The notes beneath the pieces were generated by a model. It was not told where the DNA came from, made no database searches, and saw only the letters and a list, made by a program, of their open reading frames with translations. From Thiothrix nivea DSM 5205 (lineage in GTDB: Bacteria > Pseudomonadota > Gammaproteobacteria > Thiotrichales > Thiotrichaceae): a stretch of 41,062 bases of DNA. Shown in pieces: positions 1 through 7,579 of the stretch. The stretch is taken from positions 4,587,587-4,628,648 of the forward strand of contig NZ_JH651384.1 of NCBI RefSeq assembly GCF_000260135.1, read 5' to 3'. The first letter of the stretch is position 1. The number at the start of each line of letters is the position of its first letter. The translations under genes and the position numbers were made by a program.

Positions 1-51
1 CAACTCGAAAACAGAAGTGGCAAGGTCGATGGTGATAATGGTATTTTTCAT
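1..51 (-). CDS. IS1111-type transposase, N-terminal 17 codons (cut by window edge)
   Basis: The first 17 codons read MKNTIITIDLATSVFEL, identical to the two full copies in this window, and include the first catalytic aspartate (D9 of the DEDD RuvC-like site). The gene runs off the left edge of the window, so completeness cannot be judged. Confidence 0.85.
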   Translation of the reverse strand, partial: MKNTIITIDLATSVFEL

Positions 52-127
52 GCTTGGTCTCCATGGTTTTCAGCGTTTAACAGTGGCACTATGATGCCGT
101 GCTGGGGCTGTGGAGACCATTCCATCA
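1..127 (-). mobile_element. IS1111-attC element, one terminus only (copy A)
   Basis: This is the transposase-start end of the same IS110/IS1111-family element found complete at 5931-7501 and 13315-14885; the rest lies left of the window. The sequence matches those copies up to the terminal 12-bp inverted repeat CTGTGGAGACCA and its short tail. The junction falls at the same place in the attC: only the two bases AT precede CGACGACGG. It holds the first codons of the transposase on the minus strand. Confidence 0.9.
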
Positions 128-205
128 ATCGACGACGGACGCGGTGACAGCCCGCGACTTCGCACAGTTTACCCCCAGCCGCGCCCGTCATGCATGACGT
201 TGGCC
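128..205 (+). other. attC site 0 (3' part; 5' part displaced by IS)
   Basis: It has the conserved arm starting CGACGACGGACGCGG, a variable centre, the arm CCGCGCCCGTCA, and ends in the core GTTGGCC at 199-205. The RYYYAAC half of this site lies beyond the IS on the left, outside the window. The right core starts cassette C1. Confidence 0.85.
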
Positions 206-794
206 TCGCTATAAACCGATAAGTTTTACCAAACTGAGGGCGTGAAAGAAGATGGGTTTGTCATGCGCTAACGCGGGAAATAGTGTGCCAGGTTCAAAAG
301 CCGAAAAGATTGGTTTCGGTGGCCGCTCTGATGAGCGGGAAAGGCTGTGCATGATTCATCCGTGCCAATTCAAAGCTTATCGGGTTCGCTATGCTCAAAA
401 CCAGAGTGCCAACGTCAAAGCCTGCAAATAAAGAATGGGTGCGCCGCGTTGATACGCGGGTAACTGCCGTGCCGGGTTCATCCTTGCCATCCCAAGTTTC
501 ATCGAGTTCGCTGATGCTCAAAAGCAGAACGCCAGCGTTAAAGCCTGACAATGAAGAATGGGTGTGCCGCGTTGATACGCGGGTAACTGCTGTGCCGGGT
601 TCATTCGTGCCATCCCAAGTTTCATCGAGTTCGCTGATGCTCAAAAGCAGAGTGCCAACGTCAAAGCCTGACAATAAAGAACTGGGTGCGCCGCGCTGAT
701 GCGCGGGAACTGCCATGCCAATCCCGTGAATTGAAGATATTGAGGCTATCCCGTTAACAAAAAGCCGTTGATCCGTCAAAGTCTCCAAATAAAT
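206..794 (+). repeat. Cassette C1: gene-less block of ~123-bp tandem repeats
   Basis: The cassette is made of tandem units with hairpin anchors at about 323, 444, 567 and 691 (spacing 121, 123, 124). The stem at 323 is CCGCTC/GAGCGG, those at 444 and 567 are CCGCGT/ACGCGG, and the one at 691 is CCGCGC/GCGCGG, all with loop TGAT. A 102-codon plus-strand reading frame (391-699) only translates the repeat as three near-identical 41-residue copies and has no ribosome site. I treat the cassette as non-coding. Its ends (GTTGGCC and ggccaac) match perfectly. Confidence 0.75.
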
Positions 795-885
795 GGCCAA
801 CAAGGCTCTCGACGACGGACGCGGTGACAGCCCGCGACTCCGAACGATTTACTCCCAGCCGCGCCCGTCAGCTATGACGTTAGCT
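795..885 (+). other. attC site 1 (end of C1)
   Basis: R'' is GGCCAAC and R' is GTTAGCT. The standard arms are CGACGACGGACGCGGTGACA and CCGCGCCCGTCA, with a variable centre ACTCCGAACGATTT. There are eight nucleotides between AAC and CGACG, as in all typical sites here. Confidence 0.9.
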
Positions 886-923
886 TCTTAACCACTCTCC
901 ACTCAAATCAATAAAGGCACAAA

Positions 924-1526
924 ATGATCAGTTTCGATTTAAAATATAGAGACTATTCAAATGCTTATGATCTCGCGGCTATTGGCTTTCTTTTATATTT
1001 CTTATATATGTACTTCACGGGTGATTATCGAGTTAATGTCATCAACTACTATTTAAATCAGGTTTTCAATATCCAATTATCATTTGAGACACAAAAGACA
1101 GTATATATGACCTCTTCAATGATATTATTAGCATATCTCGTTAATAGTAGAACTTTTTGGGTTTTGATGCTAGCCGTGATTGATTTATATATTTTAACGC
1201 GACATAATGTTGACATAAATAATTATTTCTCCTCACTAAGTGATAATTACATCAAAATACTTCAGTCATTTATACCATTATTAGTGGCTTCCCCTTTTGC
1301 TTTTATTATTTGGATGTTCAGAAATAATGATAAAACAAAAGAACTTCAACAAAAAGAGAGAGAATACCACGCCAAACTACAAGAATTAGATCTAAGAAAA
1401 GAAGAACTAAAAAATAAAGTGAAGAGTTTAAATCAAGATTACAACCTTAAGTCAATAGATCAAGAACTCAAAGAAAGGGAGATTTCCCTTAAAGAGAGAG
1501 AGCTTGAATTAAAAAATAATTATTAA
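924..1526 (+). CDS. Membrane protein with C-terminal coiled coil, unknown family
   Basis: This 200-residue protein is the sole gene of cassette C2. I do not recognise a family. Hydrophobic stretches near residues 17-32, 63-90 and 112-131 predict three or four membrane segments. Residues about 137-198 are highly charged (runs of K, E, Q and L) and look like a long cytoplasmic coiled coil. The ATG lies 39 bases after the cassette start and is preceded by AAAGGCACAAA, a plausible ribosome site. The stop is followed almost at once by the attC, the normal layout for a single-gene cassette. The TM-plus-coiled-coil design resembles many defence effectors, but that is only an analogy. Confidence 0.8.
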   Translation: MISFDLKYRDYSNAYDLAAIGFLLYFLYMYFTGDYRVNVINYYLNQVFNIQLSFETQKTVYMTSSMILLAYLVNSRTFWVLMLAVIDLYILTRHNVDINNYFSSLSDNYIKILQSFIPLLVASPFAFIIWMFRNNDKTKELQQKEREYHAKLQELDLRKEELKNKVKSLNQDYNLKSIDQELKEREISLKERELELKNNY

Positions 1527-1528
1527 AA

Positions 1529-1618
1529 AGCTAACAACTCATTCGACGACGGACGGCGTGACAGCCCGCGATTCTTACTTTCTACTCCCCGCGCCGCCCG
1601 TCAATTCAGACGTTAGGT
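1529..1618 (+). other. attC site 2 (end of C2), arm with compensatory swap
   Basis: R'' is AGCTAAC and R' is GTTAGGT. Uniquely here, the left arm reads GACGGCGTG instead of GACGCGGTG and the right arm reads GCGCCGCCCGTC instead of GCCGCGCCCGTC. Both arms changed together, so the stem still pairs. Confidence 0.9.
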
Positions 1619-1669
1619 TCAAAAACTAGCACCGCATTCTTAACTAAATAAATTATTTAGACATATCAT

Positions 1670-2584
1670 ATGGTAAAAAATCACTCTTTATGCCTTAAGG
1701 TTGACTTTGAGAAAAGGTCTAAAAATCCAGAAAGAGTTTTCAAAGCCATGACTCGACTAATAGAGAGTATAGAGGAAATTCAAGATAAGTTAACCTTTAG
1801 CTTATCAGTCGATATAAGAACTGAATTATTACTAGAAGAAATAAAAACAGGCTCTTTATTAACTTGGCTTAGTGCCGAAACCACATACCCAGAAAATAAA
1901 CCAGAAATCAAGATAGATAAAAACAATAATAAAAAAATCAATAACTATCTTCAAAGAGGAATAGAAAAGATAGTCGACTTTACATCACGAAGAGATAAAA
2001 TAAATTCAATCAAAGAGATTAACGACTTACAAGATGATCTCTATAATATGGCATCAGATACAGACATAAAAAACATCCCAGCCTATTCGAAAATAGCAGA
2101 AAAAGATATAATGGAGTTTCTATTAAAGACAAACGAGGCATCTAAAACTCTATCAAAAGATGATGAGATATTTTTCATTTTTGATAATGGCGCTAAGAAA
2201 TACAATAAAGAGTTCTCGATCACAAAAGAGAGCATTGAGGAGTTATTAATTCAGAGTCAAAAAGAAGACCTAGAGTTCTTGGAATTAAAAATAAAGAAGC
2301 CAGATTATATTGGCGACTCAAAATGGGAGTTTATGTATGATGATAAAATCATTGATGTTAAAGTGGACGACCACAACTGGCTTAAGAAATTCAGAAATCA
2401 AGAATTTGCATTAAGACCAGGAGATTCCCTTCTTGCACTTGTGATGGTTAAGAAGTTTTATAATCATAACTCAGAACTAATAAAAACCACATATCGCCTA
2501 GATGAGGTCAGAAAAATAATTAGACAACCGTCTCCACTTAAAAACATGGAATTAAACTTAAATAATGAGCAGGAAAGATATTAA
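1670..2584 (+). CDS. Uncharacterised soluble protein, first gene of a two-gene cassette
   Basis: This 304-residue protein is rich in K, E, D and N. It has no membrane segment and no motif I can name with confidence. An N-terminal region (about 1-90) ends in a segment with LLLEEIKTGSLLTWL; a charged middle follows, then a C-terminal region (about 195-290) with several beta-like stretches. The ATG overlaps the NdeI-like CATATG, and no strong ribosome site is visible. The gene overlaps the downstream membrane protein by 20 bp, so the two are probably translationally coupled. A soluble protein coupled to a 4-TM protein is an architecture seen among membrane-acting defence pairs, but no function is assigned here. 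Confidence 0.8.
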   Translation: MVKNHSLCLKVDFEKRSKNPERVFKAMTRLIESIEEIQDKLTFSLSVDIRTELLLEEIKTGSLLTWLSAETTYPENKPEIKIDKNNNKKINNYLQRGIEKIVDFTSRRDKINSIKEINDLQDDLYNMASDTDIKNIPAYSKIAEKDIMEFLLKTNEASKTLSKDDEIFFIFDNGAKKYNKEFSITKESIEELLIQSQKEDLEFLELKIKKPDYIGDSKWEFMYDDKIIDVKVDDHNWLKKFRNQEFALRPGDSLLALVMVKKFYNHNSELIKTTYRLDEVRKIIRQPSPLKNMELNLNNEQERY

Positions 2585-3038
2585 TACATTCTCGCTTCTT
2601 TTATCTGAAGTTTTATTTACAATGTTCCCATTCATTGTTATTGCCATAACCATATTTTACAAACAAGGAACTACCACAAGTATTTTTCAATATCCTGATT
2701 GGGCTGTTGCAGCTTCTGTTCTAAATGGTCAGTCTGTTATCAAACTTATATCAGGAGCGATAGCATCAGATATAAAGACCCATTGGCAACGAGTTGCATT
2801 AATAGTCACATTACTTATTGTAGTATGCTTTGCACCATCACTTATCATACTGACATTATTGCTGATTTCAGATAAACCTAGCGACTTTCTTATATCTGCA
2901 CAATTAATATTGTTTCTACTATCTTTCATCGGTTTTTTCTGGATAGGCAAAACTGGCCATGATCTTGCAGAACATATAGAGACAAAAAAACCTAACGATT
3001 ATGTCGACGACGGACGCGGTGACAGCCCGCGACTTTGA
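2565..3038 (+). CDS. Four-helix membrane protein whose tail is encoded by attC
   Basis: This is a 157-residue protein with four predicted membrane helices (about residues 12-30, 45-65, 78-102 and 110-128). It starts inside the upstream gene (20-bp overlap) and is the second member of cassette C3. It has no stop before the attC: the last 16 or so residues (PNDYVDDGRGDSPRL) are read from the attC site itself, ending at a TGA in the attC variable centre. Because attC belongs to the cassette's own 3' end, this tail travels with it. The family is unrecognised. Confidence 0.75.
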   Translation: MSRKDINTFSLLLSEVLFTMFPFIVIAITIFYKQGTTTSIFQYPDWAVAASVLNGQSVIKLISGAIASDIKTHWQRVALIVTLLIVVCFAPSLIILTLLLISDKPSDFLISAQLILFLLSFIGFFWIGKTGHDLAEHIETKKPNDYVDDGRGDSPRL

Positions 3039-3080
3039 CCAACTTACTCCCCGCCGCGCCCGTCACATGAGACGTTGGCG
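2990..3080 (+). other. attC site 3 (end of C3)
   Basis: R'' is ACCTAAC, the perfect complement of the GTTAGGT that opens C3; R' is GTTGGCG. The left half is also coding sequence for the C3 membrane protein. Confidence 0.9.
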
Positions 3081-3103
3081 TAGATATAAAAAGAGTCACC
3101 AAT

Positions 3104-3802
3104 ATGAATGATGATCAATTAAGCATTTTTGATGAAAGACTGTGGAAAATAAAAATATATGATACATATAATGCCTACAAGTCAATTGAGACTTTTCTTG
3201 CGCTTCACTCAGATAGTGAAGCATTAGAAGAAGAAGTTGAATCACTGGAAAAATTATTTGATTTACAATCAAATCAAATGGTTGTTCTTTTCTGTACATA
3301 CACAGAAGTGATGATAAAAGATTTTTTATACACTATTTACCATGAAAACCCCAACGAAATAGAAAAGCACTTATCAGATGAGTTTTTACATGAATTCAAA
3401 GAAGCACGATCAAAAAAATCATTAGATCAAGAATTAATTGAGAAGTTTGCAAATATTGCGGCAAAAAAATCATTTAAATCTTCGAACATAGAAAAAACAT
3501 TTAATATAATTTGCAATCTAGTCTACAAAAAAGACCCCATGACATGTAAAAAAGATTTTGAGAAAACAAAAGAAAACTTAATAAAAATATTCAAAATCAG
3601 AAATCTTTTAGTCCACCAAGATAAAGAATCAAAGACGAGTGCAAAAAATATTATAGATATTTTATATTTAAAAATCGCTCTTAATTTTATAGATAAATTA
3701 AATGAGTTCTGTGATGTCTTGAACCTCAATTCTGTTAAAGAGACTAAGCAAAAAAGACAAGAAGAAGCCGAACGACTTTTAACTAATATTTTTTTATTAT
3801 AA
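3104..3802 (+). CDS. HEPN-type putative RNase
   Basis: This 232-residue, largely alpha-helical protein is the first gene of C4. The C-terminal half carries IRNLLVHQ, where R166, N167 and H171 form the R-N-x3-H signature of HEPN ribonucleases. Known HEPN proteins cleave RNA in toxin-antitoxin and abortive-infection systems. The ATG follows AAAAAGAGTCACCAAT, which contains a weak purine-rich site. The neighbour is a 57-residue membrane peptide gene 45 bp downstream. An RNase role is inferred from the motif and the general helical character. The exact HEPN subfamily (for example RiboL-PSP-like) is not established. Confidence 0.7.
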   Translation: MNDDQLSIFDERLWKIKIYDTYNAYKSIETFLALHSDSEALEEEVESLEKLFDLQSNQMVVLFCTYTEVMIKDFLYTIYHENPNEIEKHLSDEFLHEFKEARSKKSLDQELIEKFANIAAKKSFKSSNIEKTFNIICNLVYKKDPMTCKKDFEKTKENLIKIFKIRNLLVHQDKESKTSAKNIIDILYLKIALNFIDKLNEFCDVLNLNSVKETKQKRQEEAERLLTNIFLL

Positions 3803-3847
3803 ATAATTAATACACTTATTTGTATTTTCAAAAATTGAGGCATATGT

Positions 3848-4021
3848 ATGAATCGTGAGGCAATGTTAATTATTTGGGGGATGGCAATTCTTGTTGGGGT
3901 TTCTTATCTTATACGAACAAATATTAATGGAGAAGTTATAAATCTTGCAGTCGTGCAGGTTGTTTTGGGAGTACTCGGACTTTGGAGAGAATCAACTATT
4001 CAAAAAGGGAAAAATTCATAA
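3848..4021 (+). CDS. Small membrane protein (57 aa) after the HEPN gene
   Basis: A short gene missed by typical length cut-offs. The ATG at 3848 is preceded by TTGAGGCAT, a fair ribosome site. The product starts MNREAMLIIWGMAILVGVSY and has two hydrophobic segments (about residues 5-22 and 30-46) with a charged end. An earlier ATG at 3844 is in another frame and stops after four codons. The TAA stop overlaps the first base of the attC core, as is typical for a cassette's last gene. It could be a partner or antitoxin of the HEPN protein, or a separate small membrane protein. No family is recognised. Confidence 0.6.
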   Translation: MNREAMLIIWGMAILVGVSYLIRTNINGEVINLAVVQVVLGVLGLWRESTIQKGKNS

Positions 4022-4112
4022 GCCAACAAGATTCTCGACGACGGACGCGGTGACAGCCCGCGACTCCGAACCGTTCTACTCCCCGCCGCGCCCGTCAGAT
4101 TTGACGTTATGC
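4021..4112 (+). other. attC site 4 (end of C4)
   Basis: R'' is AGCCAAC and R' is GTTATGC. C4 opens with GTTGGCG, so its two ends differ at the outermost base only. Confidence 0.9.
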
Positions 4113-4128
4113 ACCCAAAAGGTAAACG

Positions 4129-4911
4129 ATGACACCAACCATAAATTCAGTATGGAATGCAGTCAGTGCAATTCTTAAAGATCACTTTAGTTTTTATGAT
4201 ATTAAACAAGTCATTGGCTTAGCTGGATTTGACCTAGAAAGCATTGCAGATTTAGAACAAGAAAGAGGTGTATCCAAGGGAAAGTTAATAACTGGAATAA
4301 CACAGGGATACTCAAATTTTTCTGAACATGATAAAAAACACTTTATTAATATAATTGTTGAAGAGATATTAGATCAAAGACCTCACCTTTTTGAAAAATT
4401 AGAAAAATACTTATCCCGACTAGGTTGGGAGTTTAGCAATGGCTCTGTTATCCCAATAGAAATATTTGATATTTCAGATCTGCCAGAGCTTCATGAAAAA
4501 TCAAAAGAAGATTTAATAAAAGCTTCATTAAGATTTAGGGATGGTGATCTTAGCGGAGCAATATCGTCTGCGTGCGCAGCAGTAGATAATGTTACTGCTC
4601 ACATATATAGTAAGTATAATTTGGGTGATGTAGGAAAAGCATCATTCCAAGAAAAATGTAAAGTGGCAATAAAAAATATTAAACTATTTGAAGAAGTAGA
4701 TAATCAACTAAAATCTATTGGATGGACAGACAGTTCAACATCTCCATTTAATAAAAACTTTGAAGGTTCTTTAAATCAAGCCGCTTACGTAATGCAAACA
4801 TTAAGAGCTAATATGTCAGACGTTCATGGCACAAAACCTGTATTAAGACCTTTGGTTTTTGACAGCATTAAATGGGCAGAGATATTAGTCAGAGTATTGA
4901 GTGACAAATAA
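4129..4911 (+). CDS. Abortive infection C-terminal (Abi_C-like) protein
   Basis: This 260-residue protein is the sole gene of C5. The last 60 or so residues, with LRANMSDVHGTKPVLRPL followed by an amphipathic helix, match the pattern I know for the Abi_C domain (an arginine, a DxHG motif, then a helical tail). The N-terminal 100 residues contain a helical region and a possible regulatory domain. Abi_C proteins are linked to phage exclusion, but the biochemical activity is not well defined; the R...H pattern suggests a HEPN relative. The ATG at 4129 follows AAAGGTAAACG, a good ribosome site, 17 bp after the attC. Confidence 0.65.
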   Translation: MTPTINSVWNAVSAILKDHFSFYDIKQVIGLAGFDLESIADLEQERGVSKGKLITGITQGYSNFSEHDKKHFINIIVEEILDQRPHLFEKLEKYLSRLGWEFSNGSVIPIEIFDISDLPELHEKSKEDLIKASLRFRDGDLSGAISSACAAVDNVTAHIYSKYNLGDVGKASFQEKCKVAIKNIKLFEEVDNQLKSIGWTDSSTSPFNKNFEGSLNQAAYVMQTLRANMSDVHGTKPVLRPLVFDSIKWAEILVRVLSDK

Positions 4912-4913
4912 AA

Positions 4914-5004
4914 GCATAACGAGTGCTTCGACGACGGACGCGGTGACAGCCCGCGACTCCGATTTATCTACTCCCCGCCGCGCCCGTCAAGCGGGACGTT
5001 AGCA
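4914..5004 (+). other. attC site 5 (end of C5)
   Basis: R'' is GCATAAC, perfectly complementary to the GTTATGC that opens C5; R' is GTTAGCA. Typical arms. Confidence 0.9.
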
Positions 5005-5047
5005 ATTTACTACCCACATCGTTTCAAACTTTAAAAAGGTTAATTGA

Positions 5048-5497
5048 GTGGATATACAAATAGATCCTATAGCTGCCCTGATTAGTTCAATGGCTGCAAT
5101 TATATCAGTAATATTTTATTTAAAATCAAAAGCATTAACATTGGAACTTAAAGAAAGTGAAGAAAGACTTAATAAGTCTATTTTTTATTTTGAGAGAAAT
5201 AATTCTTTTGAAGGAAGAATAGATGATTGTCCTGAATGTTTAAGATTTTATGGTATAGATTTGGAGGAAATAAAGAAAGATGGGATTTCACATAAAGAAA
5301 TTTCTTATTTGGTTCAGGGGTTAAATTTAACAAAATCTGTTTGTAATAGTGAAAACATTAGCGCCGAAGATTTTTTCAAAGATAATGAGTATTGGCAAAA
5401 CCTTCTTGCTCAACCCAAAACAAAAATAGTTTGGAAGTATGCAAAGAAATTAATGACTGGAGATATAAAAATAGCATTAGATAAGATATTGGGCTAG
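5048..5497 (+). CDS. Membrane-anchored unknown protein, GTG start
   Basis: This 149-residue protein has one N-terminal membrane helix (about residues 7-26), a short charged linker and a soluble domain containing a CPEC motif (about residues 60-63). It is the first gene of two in C6. The GTG start is preceded by AAAAAGGTTAATTGA, which supplies an AGG ribosome site; no ATG is placed better. The next gene starts 22 bp downstream with no attC between, so the two are co-inherited. The family is unrecognised. Confidence 0.7.
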   Translation: MDIQIDPIAALISSMAAIISVIFYLKSKALTLELKESEERLNKSIFYFERNNSFEGRIDDCPECLRFYGIDLEEIKKDGISHKEISYLVQGLNLTKSVCNSENISAEDFFKDNEYWQNLLAQPKTKIVWKYAKKLMTGDIKIALDKILG

Positions 5498-5519
5498 ATA
5501 AATTAAAAAGGCATAACTT

Positions 5520-5915
5520 ATGAGCTTAGGACAAAACCAAAACAGTGATCTGTTAATTAAACAATATGAGCAGGCTTGGCAACAAGTCAGACATCTTGAC
5601 TCTAGCTATATACAGATCACACTTTTATATATGGCTTTAATTGGTGCTTATATAGGTAGCTTTGACAAGTTAACTACAAATTTAACAATAGTATCCATTG
5701 GCATTAGTGCGGTAAGTCTATGTATTACAGGAATTATATTTCGTACTCGATATTTAATTGATAAGCAAATGGAAATAATACTGAAAATTGAAGAGTCATT
5801 AGAAATGATGCCTTCATATTCTGTTTCGGGATTAAAGAATATAAGGACATCATCCTATTTAATTCTCGCTATTATTTTCATGACCACTATCGCCATAATC
5901 TTAGGTTTAAAATAA
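5520..5915 (+). CDS. Small three-TM membrane protein
   Basis: This 131-residue protein has an N-terminal amphipathic region (LLIKQYEQAWQQVRHLDSSY) and three predicted membrane helices (about 32-48, 53-76 and 108-129). It lies second in the two-gene cassette C6, just before the attC that holds an IS1111 element. Small membrane proteins opening with a KQYEQAW-like helix occur in several mobile-gene contexts, but I cannot name a family. A membrane effector paired with the membrane-anchored protein upstream is possible. Confidence 0.75.
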   Translation: MSLGQNQNSDLLIKQYEQAWQQVRHLDSSYIQITLLYMALIGAYIGSFDKLTTNLTIVSIGISAVSLCITGIIFRTRYLIDKQMEIILKIEESLEMMPSYSVSGLKNIRTSSYLILAIIFMTTIAIILGLK

Positions 5916-5917
5916 GA

Positions 5918-5930
5918 TGCTAACAAACAT
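5918..5930 (+). other. attC site 6, left piece (split by IS)
   Basis: R'' is TGCTAAC, complementary to the GTTAGCA that opens C6, followed by six spacer bases AAACAT before the IS. The right piece is at 7502-7579. Confidence 0.85.
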
Positions 5931-6393
5931 ATATGGTCTCCACAGTCAACCCTTTCCAGCAAAGATCCAATAAAAACCCTCAAGGCGCAGTTCCTGTGCC
6001 TTTTGGTGCAACAGCCCATGCTGGCTTCTTTGCCTGAAACGCCGGTATTGTCAAGGAGGAGTCCCGCAGGGAAGCTCCTTGACAATGCCGGTGTGTAAGG
6101 CATCCTGTTGGCGGGCTGTTGTCTTCGTCATGTGTGTTTTCCCCCTGTGTTGCGGGTGACGGTTTTGCTCAAGGACAGGCATTGGACAGACCAAACTGCA
6201 TTCGTATATCCGGCTTCTTTACGCGGGGCGCATTGCCCCTGAGCCATCATGGAAACCGCGTAGCAGGTGCCTATCGTTCGACCGGGCTTGGATTGCGCCA
6301 CTCTCGTTACCGGCTTTTCCTGCTACTGGTTTAACCTGTCAAACCATGAACGTACTGTCGTCTACGCAAGGTCAGGGAGGGGAAAACGGGGTA
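5931..6393 (-). ncRNA. Candidate bridge-RNA region of IS1111 copy B
   Basis: About 460 bp lie between the transposase stop and the IS end, with no credible gene. IS1111-group elements are reported to encode a bridge RNA on the transposase-3' side. A strong 17-bp stem with a 16-base loop sits at 6042-6091. On the minus strand, near 6105-6133, the sequence contains GCCAACA and a GACGAAGAC segment resembling the attC R'' core and the CGACGACGG arm, so this could be target-recognition sequence. The RNA boundaries are not determined. Confidence 0.35.
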
Positions 6394-7425
6394 TCAGGCT
6401 GGGCAGTACCCCGCTTGGTAAGGTTTGCCGCTTTTCCAGCACGCCCACACGGTCCGCGCCAGTTTGTTGGCAAGGGCGACAGCGGCTTTGTTATGCCCGC
6501 TGCGCTGTTCCAGCTTCACCGCCCATTCCTGCAAGCGGGCAAGGGGTTTGCCGGATTTCGCCTGCCGCTTGGCAGCCACCAAAGCCGACCGCGCCCCGTG
6601 GACCAGCAAGGTACGCAAGTAGGTGTTGCCTTGTTTGGTGATGCTGCCCAGGAAACGGCGGTTGCCACTGCTGCTTTCGCGTGGGGTGATCCCCAGCCAT
6701 GAGGCAAATTGGCGGGCGGACTGGAACTGTTCGGCTTTGCCGACCGCCGCGACCAGGGCAGTGCTGGTCAGCAACCCAATGCCGGGGATGGTTTGCAGGT
6801 TGGCAACCGTTTCATTCTGGCGGGTGGCATGGATGAGCTGCTGTTCCAGTCCTGCCATATGGGTTTCCAGCGTTTCCAGTTCCTGCATCAACGGGCGCAG
6901 CATGTACAAGGTGAGTGAGGACAACTGCCCCACATGAAGGTTGGCTTCCCGCAAGGCTTCGCGGTCACTGGCAGGCAACGGGATGCCCTGTTCGCGGAAC
7001 ACGCCGCGCAGGAAATTCATCCGTGCCACCTTGGTGCGTTTCCATTGTTCACGCAAGCGGTGCATCTGTTGCAGTTCCTGCTGCCCGATGCTTTTGATGG
7101 CCACCGGCTTGATCCCTTCACAGCGGTACGCTTCCAGCAGGGCTTCGCAATCGGTACGGTCGGTCTTGTTGCGGCGGCGGTAGGGGCGGACATATTGTGC
7201 GGGCAGCAACAGGGCTTCGTGTCCCCATTCACGGAATAACCTGCCCCAATGGTGGGCGCTGCCGCAGGCTTCCATCACCAGCAGGGCTGGCTCTTGTTCA
7301 TGGATAAACTGACGGAAAGCGTCGCGGTCAAGCCGCCGCCGCTGGGTGATGCGGTATTGTGGGGTGGCAATCGCCAACTCGAAAACAGAAGTGGCAAGGT
7401 CGATGGTGATAATGGTATTTTTCAT
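6394..7425 (-). CDS. IS110/IS1111-family transposase (copy B)
   Basis: This 343-residue recombinase has an N-terminal RuvC-like DEDD domain: D9 (ITIDLA), E52 (VMEACG), D89 and D92 (NKTDRTD). A coiled-coil region (about 170-200) follows, then a C-terminal Transposase_20 domain with helix-hairpin-helix IPGIG (about 213-217) and the SSSGNRR..GSITKQGN segment that carries the candidate nucleophilic serine (S251-S253). The length is normal for the family and all catalytic residues are present, so it is probably active. It lies opposite to the cassette genes, and its start is 76 bp inside the IS end. The protein is identical to copy C. Confidence 0.95.
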   Translation of the reverse strand: MKNTIITIDLATSVFELAIATPQYRITQRRRLDRDAFRQFIHEQEPALLVMEACGSAHHWGRLFREWGHEALLLPAQYVRPYRRRNKTDRTDCEALLEAYRCEGIKPVAIKSIGQQELQQMHRLREQWKRTKVARMNFLRGVFREQGIPLPASDREALREANLHVGQLSSLTLYMLRPLMQELETLETHMAGLEQQLIHATRQNETVANLQTIPGIGLLTSTALVAAVGKAEQFQSARQFASWLGITPRESSSGNRRFLGSITKQGNTYLRTLLVHGARSALVAAKRQAKSGKPLARLQEWAVKLEQRSGHNKAAVALANKLARTVWACWKSGKPYQAGYCPA

Positions 7426-7501
7426 GCTTGGTCTCCATGGTTTTCAGCGTTTAACAGTGGCACTATGATGCCGTGCTGGGGCTGTGGAGACCATTCCATC
7501 A

Positions 7502-7579
7502 TTCGACGACGGACGCGGTGACAGCCCGCGACTCCGATTCACTGACTCCCCGCCGCGCCCGTCATGCTGGACGTTGGCG
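7502..7579 (+). other. attC site 6, right piece
   Basis: It runs from the two spacer bases TT and CGACGACGG through to R' GTTGGCG. Together with 5918-5930 it makes one standard site interrupted by IS copy B. Confidence 0.88.

Larger units (their letters stand above)
5931..7501 (-). mobile_element. Complete IS1111-attC group insertion sequence (copy B), 1571 bp
   Basis: The 12-bp inverted repeats TGGTCTCCACAG and CTGTGGAGACCA sit a few bases inside each end, as is typical of IS1111 elements (sub-terminal repeats, no target duplication). Six attC bases lie on the left and two on the right, restoring the usual 8-base spacer between AAC and CGACG when joined. Copy C (13315-14885) is nearly identical and sits at the same point of another attC. 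Known IS1111-attC elements recognise attC folds in this way. Confidence 0.93.

Noticed and set aside
391-699. 102-codon plus-strand frame made of three 41-residue repeats
   Set aside because: The 123-bp unit is a multiple of three, so the frame stays open by chance; equivalent units in other cassettes are not open in this frame, and no ribosome site is present.
2729-3843. Minus-strand frames opposite the C3 membrane protein and the HEPN gene
   Set aside because: They overlap well-supported forward genes, run against the cassette direction and have no start signals.
6119-7521. Plus-strand frames over the IS1111 element (for example 6267-6641, 6623-6937 and 6934-7239), repeated over copy C
   Set aside because: They are antisense shadows of the GC-rich transposase gene and its non-coding end, with no family features.
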